From positions 2,186,001-2,250,000 of the forward strand of contig JADEYG010000007.1 in the NCBI GenBank assembly GCA_016906335.1: DNA of 64,000 bases. Direction: 5' to 3'. Positions 24,234-35,568 of this stretch are shown one piece after another (position 1 is the first letter of the stretch; each line of letters starts with the position of its first letter). The DNA comes from Novakomyces olei (taxonomy: Eukaryota > Ascomycota > Novakomycetes > Novakomycetales > Novakomycetaceae). The position numbers were made by a program, and so were the translations under genes. The notes below the pieces were generated by a model. The model saw only the letters and a program-made list of their open reading frames with translations, was not told where the DNA came from and did no database searches.

Positions 24234-26866
24234 ATGTCGCTATTCAAGAGCTCGGAAAAATTCAAATTGAGTGTCGAGTTGCGTGGACACGAGCAAGACG
24301 TAAGTAGCAAGCACTTGTAAGGATTTGTATTAAAAGATTTAGGTACGAGCCGTTAGCGGGTCCTCAGAGCTTGTTGTGTCTGCTTCACGCGATGGCACAG
24401 TTCGCACTTGGTCAGCTGTGAATGGAGAATACGAGTCTCAGCAGTACAAGTTCCACAATGGCTTTGTAAATGCGGTGACGTACCTGCCGATAAGTCCAGA
24501 GTTTCCCAATGGTACGGGTTATTTATTTTATTTTATTTTATTTTATTTTATTTTATTCTTTTTGAAATATCTCTTTGGTTTTCATGATTTTATCGTCGCT
24601 TTCTGTTTTAGTTTCTACAGGTTATGCGCTAGTTATTGCAATCTCAACATTGTTTCTGACGAACAGGCTTGATCATTTCCGGTGGACAGGACAAGCTAGT
24701 GAATGCCTTCTCGCCCTCTAAAGCAGAGCCGGACTATACCTTAGTCGGCCATGCAAGCAATGTGTGCTCTCTCGATGCTAAAGTGTACGATGGTCTGCCA
24801 GTGGTGGTCAGCGGGAGCTGGGACATGACAGCTCGAGTATGGATCAATTTCGAATGCAAGGCAATTCTGCATGGTCACGAGGCCGCCGTTTGGAGTGCTA
24901 TTTCCCTGTCGCCTACGACATTTGTTACTGCCAGCGCGGATAAAACTATCCGGCTATGGCATAACGATAGGCCAGTTAAGACTCTGTATGGCCATAATGA
25001 CTGTGTGCGTGGCTTATGTCGGGCTGGCAATGGCTTTATATCCGTGGGCAATGATGGATTACTTATCCACTGGTCCGCTGAGGGAGAATTGCAGAGTAAG
25101 ACAGAGGCACATAATGCCTTCATCTACTCTGTAGACAGCAGCCAAGTCGGTAGTAACGAAGCTTATACCTCTGGTGAAGATGGCACTGTTCGGGTGTGGA
25201 AGGGCCAAGAGTGTACCCAGAGCCTTGTGCACCCGTGCGTCTCTGTTTGGTCAGTCCATGCTCTTGACAATGGAGATATTGTGTCGGGTGGGAGTGACGG
25301 TGTTGTCCGCGTTTTCACAAAGTCAAAGTCTCGACGAGCACCTCATGATGTCATAGCAAAGTATGATGAGCAGGTGGCGGCCTTGTCGCTGCCACAGCAG
25401 ACTGACCCAAACATAAGTAAAAATACACGGGACCCGTCGGTGTTGGAAAGTCCGGGCGATAAAGTTGGGCAGGTGGTTATGGTGAAACGGGCACAGAGTA
25501 CGGAAGCGTACCAGTGGAGTGGGGATGGTTGGACAAAGGTCGGCGACGTCGTAGACTCTGTAAAGTCGGACGCTAAGAAGGAGTTTCAGGGCAAAGATTA
25601 TGATTACGTGTTTGATGTGGATATTGCCGACGGGGCTCCTCCGTTACAATTGCCGTACAACGTCAACGAGAATCCTTGGGACTCAGCGAGACAGTTCCTC
25701 GAGAGGAATAACCTGCCTCTGACGTATTTAGACCAGACCACGAAATTTATTCAGCAAAATACAAAGGGTGAAACTCTGGGCCAGGCGGCCGTAACGCAAG
25801 ATCCTTATAGTATGTGATATAGCTCATGTTTAGACTCTGATATGAGTTTAGACTTTTACTCCTGTTTATTTTTCCTTTATGTTTTACAGTGCTAATAAAG
25901 AAGGGGACGAACCCAAGGTCAGCGATGCCCTTCAAGTCCTGCCTTACAGGGACTACATATCGTTTACGCAATTCAATTCGGCTCCTGTTCTCGCAAAACT
26001 GCTGCAGTTCAACCAAGAGATTCGCGATTCCGATGCTGGGAAGGCTTTGAGTGAGGGCGAAGAGCATTCGCTTCGACTCGTATTAGAATCTCTGCCAGAA
26101 CCTTCAATGATCGCCAAAGAAACTGTTAGTTCCGGCCTTACTTTAATAGACAAAATATGCCGGACTTGGCCTAAAGAAAAACGGTTTCCTGCCGTCGATG
26201 TATTACGCATTTTATGTACAAGCGTCTATGCTTGCAGTCATGCTTCGTTGCTAGAGACAATTACCCTTGGCGGGTGCCTAATAGATGACGAAAATGATGG
26301 TGGCAGCGTTACGACTGATAAAGCTATCCTGAACTCCAAAATGCTTGCCATTCGTGCCTTGTGCAATCTTTTCCAGACCAGCGTCGGGCGTCAATTGATG
26401 TCGTCTGTCGTTTCCGAGGTAAGATTTGTGGTTTCTTTTTTGTTTAATTGTTTTTAAAAAACATCTTATGGTCAAACCTCTCCGATCTGAACTCACGAAA
26501 TAGGCTCTCGAATTAATTTCTAAACCTTCTGTTGTATCATCGGCAATGGTCTCCCTGCGAATGAGCGTAGCCACGCTTCTTTTGAATATATCAGTTCTTG
26601 TATCCAGCAAGCAAACAGACCCTGTTGATGACGCGATCAGCTTGCTCGATCCATTAACGAAATCCCTAAAAAATATCCAGGACAGTGAAACCGTCTACCG
26701 TGGCCTTGTGGCGCTAGGAAATTTAACCGTCTTATCGCCAGATGTTGTTCAGGCGTCGGCTCAGATTTACAACGGGCAAAAGCTAATTCATCAATCTGCC
26801 GCACCGTTTGCGACTGAGCCCCGCTTTAAAATGCTGTTACATGATTTGGATTTGCTATATAAATGA
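24234..26866 (+). CDS. DOA1: Doa1/Ufd3/Lub1 (PLAA) ubiquitin-binding Cdc48 cofactor
   Basis: WD-repeat cofactor of Cdc48/p97 that maintains free ubiquitin and acts in ubiquitin-dependent protein sorting. Exons 24234-24299, 24343-24511, 24667-25809, 25901-26418 and 26504-26866, giving 752 aa. N-terminal seven-bladed WD40 propeller (ASRDGTVRTW, SGSWDMTARVW, ASADKTIRLW, SGEDGTVRVW, SGGSDGVVRVF), then a PFU ubiquitin-binding domain (AYQWSGDGWTKVGDVVD, DYDYVFDVDIADGAPPLQLP, NPWDSARQFLERNNLP) and a C-terminal PUL domain of armadillo-like helices (FNSAPVLAKLLQFN to the end). Domain order is that of the family. The acceptor of intron 3 was set at GCTAATAAAG because it keeps frame. Intron 2 contains a TTTTA repeat (about 24527-24557). 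Confidence 0.95.
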
Positions 26867-27255
26867 GCGAAAGGTGAGTACTTTCTCATTGAATTATTTC
26901 GGTTCAGATATTTTGGGCTTGTGGCTCATCGATGTCATTACAACTAGTCAGGATTTAAAATCTTATCAAAGTTGATACCAAAGTATCCGCTAGTGAATGG
27001 CTTGATCGAAATTGCTATCATTGCAGGTGCATTTATGGTTATGTGCACTTTGATGTAAAAAGGCCTCATGGTGCATCTAAAATCACTATACTAGAACAGA
27101 TACGTTATCTTGAAGCGTATATGCTACTAAACAACAAAATGCTGATTGCTTCAAGGACAATCCGCTCGTTCAACAAACACAAGAGTGTCCCAATAGTCTA
27201 TGTACATGTTCCATAACTAACCATAATAAATAATCAGCGTTTAGCAAGGGAACAA
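26867..27255 (+). other. intergenic, convergent 3' ends
   Basis: Between the 3' ends of DOA1 and the SAS4-domain gene. No gene or repeat seen. Confidence 0.6.
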
Positions 27256-28713
27256 TTATTTATGTTTCTCTATAAAGCGTACTTCGCCTCGCTTCAGCAA
27301 GTCACGGGGAAGTCGAAACTCCCGATTCTTGTACAATGCATCCGGCACAGGAAACCCAAAAGCGAAAAGCTTTTCTTTCCTTTTTTGCCCATCGTTTGGT
27401 GCAGGCTTGTTTGCGCCTCGCCGTAAAGGAGGGACTTTCCAGCCATGGCCTAAAGTCAGTAGGGGCAGGTTGCTTGTAGCATTAGCCAATGTTGATGTTG
27501 TGCTTGACGTTTTTGTTTCGTACGCAAGGCTAGATGTTTTTGGTTTTTTACGTTGCACATCCCCAACAGCGTCGCTTTGCTCTGCCGTTTTGGCAGCCAG
27601 TTCCAATAGCAAATGCCTCTTTTCCTCGCGGTATACCGTTTCCCTTCGCCGGTAATCGTCATAGCGCTGCAGGAAAGCTGAAAAATCTTTGACTAGATAG
27701 TTTCGCAGTTGCAAGAGTGTATCCAGATCGTAGTGCGAACCACACAGAGCCCGAGTTTCGCGTACCCACGGCTCATTGTTTGAAGCAGCTAGTGAAGGCG
27801 GAAGACCTGTAGCCGGAGCAGCTGCCACCATAGAGTTTGCAGTTGGAGTGGATAGCCGCTCAAGTGTATCCTGAATACGTGATTTCTCGTACTGCAAATT
27901 CTCGCGCTCGCGGTTAGCCGAACGTTTCTCTGCTGCCTCCTGTCGTTTATGGTTGGCGGTGTAGAGCGAGTCCGGCAGGGAGTCTTGCAAAGGTAGAGCG
28001 ATCGACTTTTGCTAAAAAAAAAAAATTAGCACGAGTCATTGAGTAATACAAGAGAAAAGAAACTGAGCTAAACAGTCTAAACGGGCAGGAATAGCCAGCC
28101 AAACAAGGCAGAAAAAGGCAGTGTTCCGAATAGACGCTTTCCAATACTCTAAACAAGTAGTATCGAGCCTACACGGACGGTAGCAGTACTTACATTGGCT
28201 TCAAGTTCTGATTTTATGGGTAAAGGCGTCGGAGCGCTCCGTGGCTGATGAGCCAAAAGCGCAGCCTTGTCAATTTTCCGACGGGCAATTGCAGGCAGGC
28301 GTGCTTTATCAATTGCTTTTAATTTCCGTGTTCTTTGCTCCGGTTTCAAAAGGACAAATTTCTGTTCAGCTCGCGTGTACGTTTGTTCCTTAATTAACGC
28401 TAAAATGGCTTCGCCATCTTGAGCGCCGTCACCACCTGCTGATCGCAGCACACGGCGGCTATTTTCTGCCGTTTGCTGATTGGGTGCCTTTTGCTCCTCT
28501 TTAGTCTCGCAGTTTTCCTTTGCATAGTCCTTGTCAGCCGAGCTTTGTACGTTTGGCTTTCTTGTCGCTTGCTCAATTAACCCGCTCTCTGGATCGCCCT
28601 GACTCGACTTGTTCGCAAAGAGCCTTACAAGCTTCGCAATGGCCGCCAGCTTGGCTTAATATTGCACACTCAACTCAATCGCAGATCGATACGCTGCAGA
28701 GCTCAGGATGCAT
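27256..28713 (-). CDS. SAS4-domain protein (putative histone acetyltransferase complex subunit)
   Basis: Contains a block resembling the SAS complex subunit 4 domain: LPDSLYTANHKRQEAAEKR, NRERENLQYEKSRIQDTLER, then WVRETRALCGSHYD and LQLRNYLVKDFSAFLQRYDDY, with the helical, Arg/Glu-rich pattern and LPD-LY...H start of that family. In yeast Sas4 holds together the Sas2 H4K16 acetyltransferase. The last exon 28011-27256 joins phase 0 to an exon ending at 28194 across an intron that closes with GCTAATTTTTTTTTTAG. The 5' end is uncertain: the upstream exon is open to about 28660 but lacks any in-frame ATG, so a first exon must be spliced on. One consistent solution is 28713-28693 joined to 28649-28194, about 410 aa. 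The C-terminus (FAFGFPVPDALY, LPRDLLKRGEVRF) is also protein-like. Function is inferred from the domain only. Confidence 0.6.
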
Positions 28714-29105
28714 AGGACGGTTTCGCGCTAGTCGTGCGTCATGATACGTGTTTTTATTCTATTTTTATTTTTATGATTTGTCGATTTTTGTTTATTTTAT
28801 CCACATTTTTACATACTTTTCTTTGTTGGAGTTGTGCTTTTATTTTTATCCTCATTTTATTTTAATTACTTCAATTTTCATTATATTATTTAATTTTCTC
28901 TATTTACTAGTTTTCTCTGTCTATTCTCTATTACTATTTTCTCTATATACAATTTTCCCTATTTATCGCCACCGTTAGTCTGCTCTTCTATCGTATTACT
29001 ATAATTTGGATCGACACTGGCCAAAGTGTACAGATAATATTATTGCAGACGCCAATCCCAAAGTCACTGCGAAATGAGCCGTGATCAGAACCGGGTGGCG
29101 GCATA
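28714..29105 (+). other. divergent promoter region, T-rich
   Basis: Between the SAS4-domain gene and BMT2. Very T-rich sequence (about 28750-28975) that yields a hydrophobic frame with no protein-like features. No gene. Confidence 0.6.
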
Positions 29106-30277
29106 ATGCGACGCCGCAAATTGGTGCCAATTACACAGCGCAATGGCGATACTGAGCCGCAACTTCGTGGGCGAAGGCTGATTGAGCGGTACCACACTCT
29201 GCATCGCAGGCAAAGTGCCGCTGCCGCTGCTGGTCGCAGTGAAGAGTGCGACCGTATAAGTAAAGAGTTTGAGCGTATAGGCGGCCTGGCCGCCTATCAA
29301 AGAGCCAGTCTGCGTGGGCAAACTGCCGTGCGTGGAGGCGACTCCAGTAAAGTGCTTTTACAGTGGCTACACGAGTTTCCTGCCTTTCTGCAGTGCAAAC
29401 GGCTAAAGTGCCTAGAGGTGGGAGCATTGAGCACCGACAACTGTGTTGGTCGGGCATTTGAAATGACGCGTATTGACCTGCGCTCGCAGGCGCCGGGGAT
29501 TATTCAGCAAGATTTTATGACTATGCAGCTGCCTTTGTCGGAAGACGATGCTTACGACTGTGTGAGCCTTTCATTAGTCCTCAATTTCGCAGACTTGCAA
29601 ACACGTGGGCCCATGTTACAACGGACGTGTAAATTTTTACGCAGGTCGGGGGGTAAGAGATTAAAGACAAGGCATAATAGAGACAGAAAATAATTAAAAT
29701 GAAAAGGAGGAATATAAAAAGAGGAATATAAAAAGAGGGATATAAAAGGAGGAATATAAAAGGAGACAAAGGGGAGTTAAATGAGCAAAAGACATGTGCG
29801 ATACTGAGCTACATAGAGCAATCGCAATTGGGTTACTGCTGTAAGCTCAGTTGAGCTTAAATGTCGCGAGACAGAATAAATAATGTGGCCCCGAGAATAT
29901 GGAATTAAAAGATTCAGCTAATAAATATAGGTGAAGTCGTGTCCAATGACGATACAAAAAAGATTGTAGGTGGCAATGTGGCTACAAAGAGCGATGGCGA
30001 TACTGCTTGCACAGGAGAAGAGAGGCCGTGGCCTATGTTATTCTTCACGCTTCCCGCTCCTTGTGTCCAAAACTCCCGCTATCTAACGGAGAGGCTGCTC
30101 GAAGAAATGCTGCAGGCTTTAGGCTATCGCATTTTACGGCGCCGTGCGACAGCCCGCATGTATTACATTTTGGCTCGCTGGGAAGGGCCAAATGCTACAA
30201 AGTATTCTTTCCGGAAACAAGAAATTGCTCCTGGCCGGCAACGAAACAATTTCGCTATTGTGATGCACTCGGATTGA
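29106..30277 (+). CDS. BMT2: 25S rRNA adenine-N(1) methyltransferase Bmt2 (SAMTOR family)
   Basis: SAM-dependent nucleolar enzyme making the m1A at position 2142 (yeast numbering) of 25S rRNA; the human homologue is the SAM sensor SAMTOR. Exons 29106-29652 and 29931-30277, 297 aa. Recognisable: RRLIERYHTLHRR, GGLAAYQRASLRGQTAVRGG, SAM-binding loop LEVGALSTDN, RIDLRSQAPGIIQQDFM, YDCVSLSLVLNF, RGPMLQRTCKFLR and, after the intron, LFFTLPAPCVQNSRYL and EEMLQALGYRIL. The exon 2 start adds a poorly conserved insert (about 35 residues) before LFFTLP. The 278-nt intron contains about five copies of a purine-rich 16-bp repeat (29698-29765). Confidence 0.92.
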
Positions 30278-31430
30278 ACGGCTACAGTGGAGGTAGACGG
30301 CGTTTTCCTGAGCATTGAAGCCGTGTTTTAGACTATAATCAGCTCTGTACAGTGTAGTCTTTATTAAATTTGAAAAGCAATGAAACTATCAGAGTAAATT
30401 ACGAGAAGCTTAGCAAGATATATTTGTGTATGCACGGTTTACACATTTCTCTTGCATTAGACTTGAAGGCGGCTACTGTACGGTGATTGTCGGCTCTGCT
30501 TTTAATCTCCACGATTACGGCTCTAGTTTCAATCCCTACGATTATGTCTGTATGTGTTACTTGTAAGTTTCTAATTAATTGGTCGATTCTGGCAATACCG
30601 CATTTCACTTGACGCGAGTGTTACTTGAATTTTGGTCGCGTAATTAAAGGTGTGGCCTATTAATTCGGGGTATGACTGTGTGTAGCGCCATTGGACGCAG
30701 AGCGGTAGCGAAAAGCAACCCGTAAGCACTCTTGTGTAGGACTCCCTCGACTGTAAGAAAGAACGACGGCTGGCTACCTTACGTGCCGCATTCCGTTCTA
30801 TTCTTGTCTTGAATCGAGGGTACACGGTAAGCTCCCACCAATCCTAGCTCGAGTAGTATGGAAGCGTGTACCGGAACAAGCGTGCCGCGTGACGGTGCTG
30901 GCACGTGGGAAAATGCATTGTTTACAAAATACTAATTTGCGTCATTGTAGCCAATAGTCGGCGTGTCGCGATCGAAAATGGATCTGTCATTTTTCACGGA
31001 ATATATTCATAATGTTATTATGTAATATTATTACTTGCACTTCGCGTTTCCCATCAATGTTTACATATCGGCGCGTCTGCTGAATCGCACTCTCTGATTG
31101 GTCGAGTTTGTTTAGAGGGAAACAAACGAAACATGAGAATATTCGAATATATAGAAAGCGACCGCGCACAGAATTTTCACCGCAAACCACAACCTACTTG
31201 CCTTCGCCGCTCAGCTTTCTTGTTCGCGTTCTCTGCGTAAGTTCATGAGCTTTGCTTTCGAATAATCGCTAACCGTCCTCTTTTGCAGTTGCCTCGTGCA
31301 GCCTTTCATTCTTTACACCACACTCATTTTAAATTCGCACTGTTTTTCGATTCTTTGCTGCTCTTCCGCCGCTTCCCATTCGCTTTTTCAAACAATCTCG
31401 ACTTTGAAAAACCATTAAATTGAAATAATT
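30278..31430 (+). other. long intergenic region and promoter of the small secreted protein gene
   Basis: No convincing gene in the left 800 bp; several short frames on the minus strand look random. The right part is promoter-like: an inverted CCAAT box (ATTGG at about 31097), a TATA-like TATATAG at 31148-31154, then a pyrimidine-rich leader. Confidence 0.55.
31237..31288 (+). other. 5' UTR intron of the small secreted protein gene
   Basis: GTAAGT...CGCTAACCGTCCTCTTTTGCAG, a 52-nt canonical intron lying between the TATA-like box and the ATG at 31431. It is inferred from splice signals; it would not change the protein. Confidence 0.6.
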
Positions 31431-31860
31431 ATGAAATTCTCTGTTGCCGCCGTTGCTGTTGCTGCTGCCATTTCCGGGCTTGTTCAGGCCGTGCCGGGTA
31501 AGTTTTAAAGCTCTATGCGCATTTGCTAATTTTAAAGGTGGTCTCGTCGCCAAACCGTCTTGCGATTGTAAAACTTATACTCGCGTCGAGACATCCATCA
31601 TTGATGCATCTGTTTGGATCGGTGTCCCTCCTGCTCCTTCGACCGTAGCCGCCGCTGCCGCTATTGAGACTGATACAGTCTTGGTAGCTGCAGCTCCGAG
31701 CAGCACTAGCACCGCTCCTTCGAATAACACAGAGCCCTTTACTTCTATGCAAGGCGCCATGTACGTTACCGCCTCAGAGCCATTGACTGTAACTGCAGCG
31801 AGTACGCCCAAGCAGACTTCTACAATCTTCACAACCATCACAATCTCCGTCGCGTACTAG
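31431..31860 (+). CDS. small secreted Ala/Ser/Thr-rich protein
   Basis: Two exons, 31431-31497 and 31538-31860 (40-nt intron ending GCTAATTTTAAAG), giving 129 aa. The first exon is almost exactly a signal peptide (MKFSVAAVAVAAAISGLVQA, predicted cleavage before VPG). The mature part has a short CDCKTYT segment with its only two cysteines, then a stretch rich in Ala, Ser, Thr and Pro with one NNT glycosylation sequon. The C-terminal TIFTTITISVAY is beta-strand-like and no clear GPI signal ends it. A strong-looking promoter and a 5' UTR intron suggest high expression. It could be a minor cell wall protein or an effector-like protein; I do not recognise a family. Confidence 0.75.
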
Positions 31861-33134
31861 AGTATGAGACTCTACATGCTGATGGAGATTGTTTGCCCTG
31901 TCGGGTCTATACTGGCCTGGGCAGGCTACATTATCCCTTCTTTTGCAGTTGTTGCGGAAAAGATTCTTTTATGATCAACCTTTGCTCCGTTTTTATTTTA
32001 TTATGTCGCCCAGAGAGTAAGTTCTTGTCTCGAGTTTTCTTTGTACAATGTTGACGATGGCTTGGCCCACGAATCTTTTTGGATATTGAGCGGCGCTTGT
32101 ATTTGAGTTCAGCTTGGGCAATTATGAGTTTTGGGATATATTAAATTATATTTGCGTTTGTTTTATGAAAGCTTCAGCTAATTTTAATCGTGTTCTGTAA
32201 ATATAGCTTTCAAAAGCAGTATAGCCCGCCGTGACGGCTGTCATGCATGCAGTCAACAAGTCTGCCATTGCAATCGTCTACACTAGTTGTGAAAAAGTAG
32301 GCAGTCTGGGTAAAACAAGTATACGACTGTTAATGAGCTACATAAAGAAAGTATAGTACTGTGGCGGCAAATAGAGCTACACACTCGGCGCTGGCCCAAA
32401 AATGTCTAAAAATAAATATCGTCTTTGCATCTTTCCACTGGCAAAAGGAAAGCTACGCCACCATTTAAATGCGGTCCTGGCTCACAGATGTGTCGGTTTA
32501 ACGATGCACATGTGACCTAGAACAAACCATTCCTTTCACAATAAACTGTCTACAACTGCAATAGAATACGACGATCAACTCATAAAGATCAGCATTCGCT
32601 GTTTACCGCGCACGTGAAGCCCAGGAAGATTTGCGCATTACATACAAAGATAACGGTGGAAATCCCGAGGAAATTTGACAGCAAAATGTCCGCGATATAT
32701 TATTTGCTGTATTATATTCACTATTCACAATAAACTGTTCACAATAAATATTCGCAATAATTATTCAAACAATAAGTATTCACAAAAAATTACTCACAAT
32801 AAATACTCGCAATAATTATTCACAATAATATTTCACAATAAATCATATCGTATTGGCATCAATATTACTTGCTTTTGCAATATACGCATAGTATGTTACA
32901 GTGTGGCAAAACGGTACGACTAAGCGAACGCAGCGATATGCGCAAACAAAATTTAGACGCCGATATGAAGGGTTATTATTACAGTAAAATCGGAGTTTGT
33001 AATATTATTATAATACGGTGATTAAGCAGGTAAAAGTCTCGTGAAAACCGCAGGCAGCAACTTTGCACAAACGTACCGCTAAACCACCACTGTCGCAGGC
33101 GGACTGTTTGACAAGGGGGCGAAATAAACGCAAT
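31861..33134 (+). other. long intergenic region with attcacaataa repeats
   Basis: No gene recognised in about 1.3 kb. At 32715-32845 there are some ten degenerate copies of an 11-14 bp unit (attcacaataaa / attcgcaataatt). The rest is unique AT-rich DNA. Confidence 0.6.
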
Positions 33135-34564
33135 ATGGCGCATTCGTTTTCTCGCAGAGCACGTATAATTACGTTGCTGGTTATCGACACTGTATTTTTT
33201 TTCGTTGAACTTTCTATCGGTACGGCTTGCAACTGCAAAAGCCCTAAAAGCCCTAAAAGCCCTAAAAGCCCCAGCTGACACGTACAGGTTACGCAGTGCA
33301 CTCGCTCGCTCTCGTAGCAGACTCCTTCCACATGCTGAACGATATTGTATCTCTAGGAATCGCTTACTGGGCGATCACCATAGCCGACAAGCCGGCAAAA
33401 GAGGCAAAATACACGTACGGCTGGCAGCGGGCGGAGATCGTTGGTGCTCTGGTCAACGGGGTTTTCCTCGTGGCGCTTTGCCTTACTATCTTTCTCGAAG
33501 CTATTCAGCGGTTTGTGGAGGTGCCTGTTATTACCAATCCGCGTCTGATTCTTATCGTCGGCTCTCTCGGCTTGCTGAGCAATATTGTGGGGCTGTTTTT
33601 GTTCCATGACCATGGCCACAGCCATGGCCATGAACGCGAAGGGCATGATCACGGAACCGGGAGCCTTGCACAGTCAAGCGCTGTTTCGGAGGGCGGAGAA
33701 GGAAGTGACGCTGTGGATGGAGAAGAGCAGCGGCCGAATGATTTAGAGGCGCTTTTACCCGTGAATATTGTAAGACAGCAAGCTCGTCGACGGGGCTCAA
33801 CGCTGTCGAGACCTGACGAACGTCAGCCACTTTTGGGCCACGGAGTCGCACACAATGACCACATTCACGCACAGCCCAAGCCTCAAACTGGAGCAGGTGG
33901 TCATTCGCACGGAAACTTGAATATGCGTGGAGTGTTCCTCCACGTGCTTGGTGATGCTCTGGGAAATATTGGTGTTATTGCCACTGCCCTTGTTATTTGG
34001 CTCTCTAAATTATCGTGGCGGTTCTACTTTGATCCGGCGATCAGTATTGTAATCACGTTTATAATCTTGAGCTCGGCTATACCGCTATGCAAATCAGCGG
34101 CACTAATCTTACTGCAAGCAGCGCCTCATACGATTGAGGTGGAAGATATCCGCAAGGATATTGCCGCCATTCCGGGTGTGGTTAATGTGCACGAATTACA
34201 CGTCTGGCAGCTTAGTGACGTCAAGATGATTGCTACTGTGCACGTGCTTGTTGACTTGCAGCACGCTGATGTGGGAGAGAGGTACATGAATCTGACGGCG
34301 GGTATCCGCGACTGCTTGCTAGCGTACGGTATTCAGTCGTGTACTATCCAGCCCGAATTTAAGGGCATTACGCCAACCACGGAGAATGGTCAGCGCGTTC
34401 TACGTCGAGCCGGTGGCAGCGGGGAAGACGTGGCCGCTGATCATCACAAGACATCTGCTACAGACGAAGCTAACGGGTCTTCTGCCCGGAATGAGCAGCC
34501 CTTGCAGTGCGCCTTGTCATGCACTCAAAATGGGCCGATTGATGGCAAATGCTGCCAGGACTAG
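33135..34564 (+). CDS. ZRC1: vacuolar zinc/cobalt transporter of the CDF family (Zrc1/Cot1)
   Basis: Proton/zinc antiporter moving Zn2+ (or Co2+) into the vacuole. Exons 33135-33219 and 33288-34564, 453 aa. Six transmembrane segments fit the CDF layout. TM2 carries the zinc pair as DSFHMLND, and TM5 the second His/Asp pair in HVLGDALGN, the His-containing pattern of zinc transporters. Between TM4 and TM5 lies a His-rich loop (HDHGHSHGHEREGHDHG) followed by a long acidic linker. The C-terminal cytosolic domain has VEDIRKDIAAIPGVVNVHELH. The tail ends with cysteines (CALSCTQNG, GKCCQD). The 68-nt intron contains a 9-bp repeat (aaaagccct, about four copies). Confidence 0.93.
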
Positions 34565-35100
34565 AGACTTTATACTTTTAATCTTTTCTAGGAAAAAGTT
34601 TTAATGGAACAACATGCAAGATTCAAATGTAGACGGCTGCAAGATCAAAGAGTAGCCGGTGCTCTGCTACGGCGAAAGAGCCTGGGCGAGGATAGCTAAT
34701 AAAATAACGACGTAGCAGACCGGCTGTGGCAGGCGTCAGCCTCTGCATCGGCACTAGCCTCGGCGTCCCTGTGCCTGCAGCACACGAGACCAATCTCTTA
34801 TTAAACAGCGTCTAGATTACTGAACAGAATGACTACGGATTATGTTGTTTTTTCAAGGACGCGGACCCGTCGTCTGGCGCGGTTTACCACGTAATGGTCC
34901 CGTATATTATCTCCACTGTATATATTATAGAGCGTTAGTGTATAGCGTAATTAATGCCTACTTTTCCTGGAAATACAGCGATCCCTAATCGGTAATGTGA
35001 AATTAAAGGCGATCCGAGGCTTTTCGTCACGACGGGCTTTACGTCAAGACGAGTGTATAGACACGGCCGAGCTGCGGCAAACATTATGTTTGAGATTTGG

Positions 35101-35188
35101 CTATACATTTGCTATACATTTTATACATTTGCTATACATTTTATACATTTGCTATTATACATTTTATACATTTCCTATACATTTGCTA
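35101..35188 (+). repeat. tandem repeat of tatacattt(t/g) units
   Basis: Alternating copies of tatacatttgc and tatacatttta over about 88 bp; higher-order unit about 22 bp. Confidence 0.85.
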
Positions 35189-35310
35189 ATCATAGACGTA
35201 ATAGGAGTCTGCCATAGCTCCTTTTCTGCTCCACTGCCCTAATCCAATATCTGAATAAACACTTCCGTACACTATAACCGAGAGGCAAATGGTTATCGCA
35301 GATGCGTAAT

Positions 35311-35380
35311 CACAGAGGCGTAATCACAGAGGCGTAATCACAGAGGCGTAATCACAGAGGCGTAATCACAGAGGCGTAAT
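35311..35380 (+). repeat. 14-bp minisatellite cacagaggcgtaat, five exact copies
   Basis: Five perfect head-to-tail copies flanked by degenerate ones (gatgcgtaat on the left, acagatgcataat on the right), about 190 bp upstream of the SIN3 start. Confidence 0.95.
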
Positions 35381-35568
35381 ACAGATGCATAATGTACGAC
35401 GTCAAGTAACGCTACCGCCAACTGACAGGCAAGTAACACAAGTCATGTTACGCGCCGCTAAGGATTTGTGCGCTATTAAGTGTACAGTGGAATCTCGTCT
35501 CGACTGCTCACAAACGCATCCACAGCTGCAAAGCACGACAGGATTTCAAGCATTCTCGAGTCCTCGTC

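Larger units (their letters stand above)
34565..35568 (+). other. intergenic region upstream of SIN3 with two tandem arrays
   Basis: No gene recognised. The spacer contains two short tandem arrays annotated separately; the remainder is unique sequence and must include the SIN3 promoter. Confidence 0.6.

Noticed and set aside
29700-29765. Purine-rich repeat in the BMT2 intron as a regulatory element
   Set aside because: Simple tandem repeat inside an intron; nothing ties it to a function.
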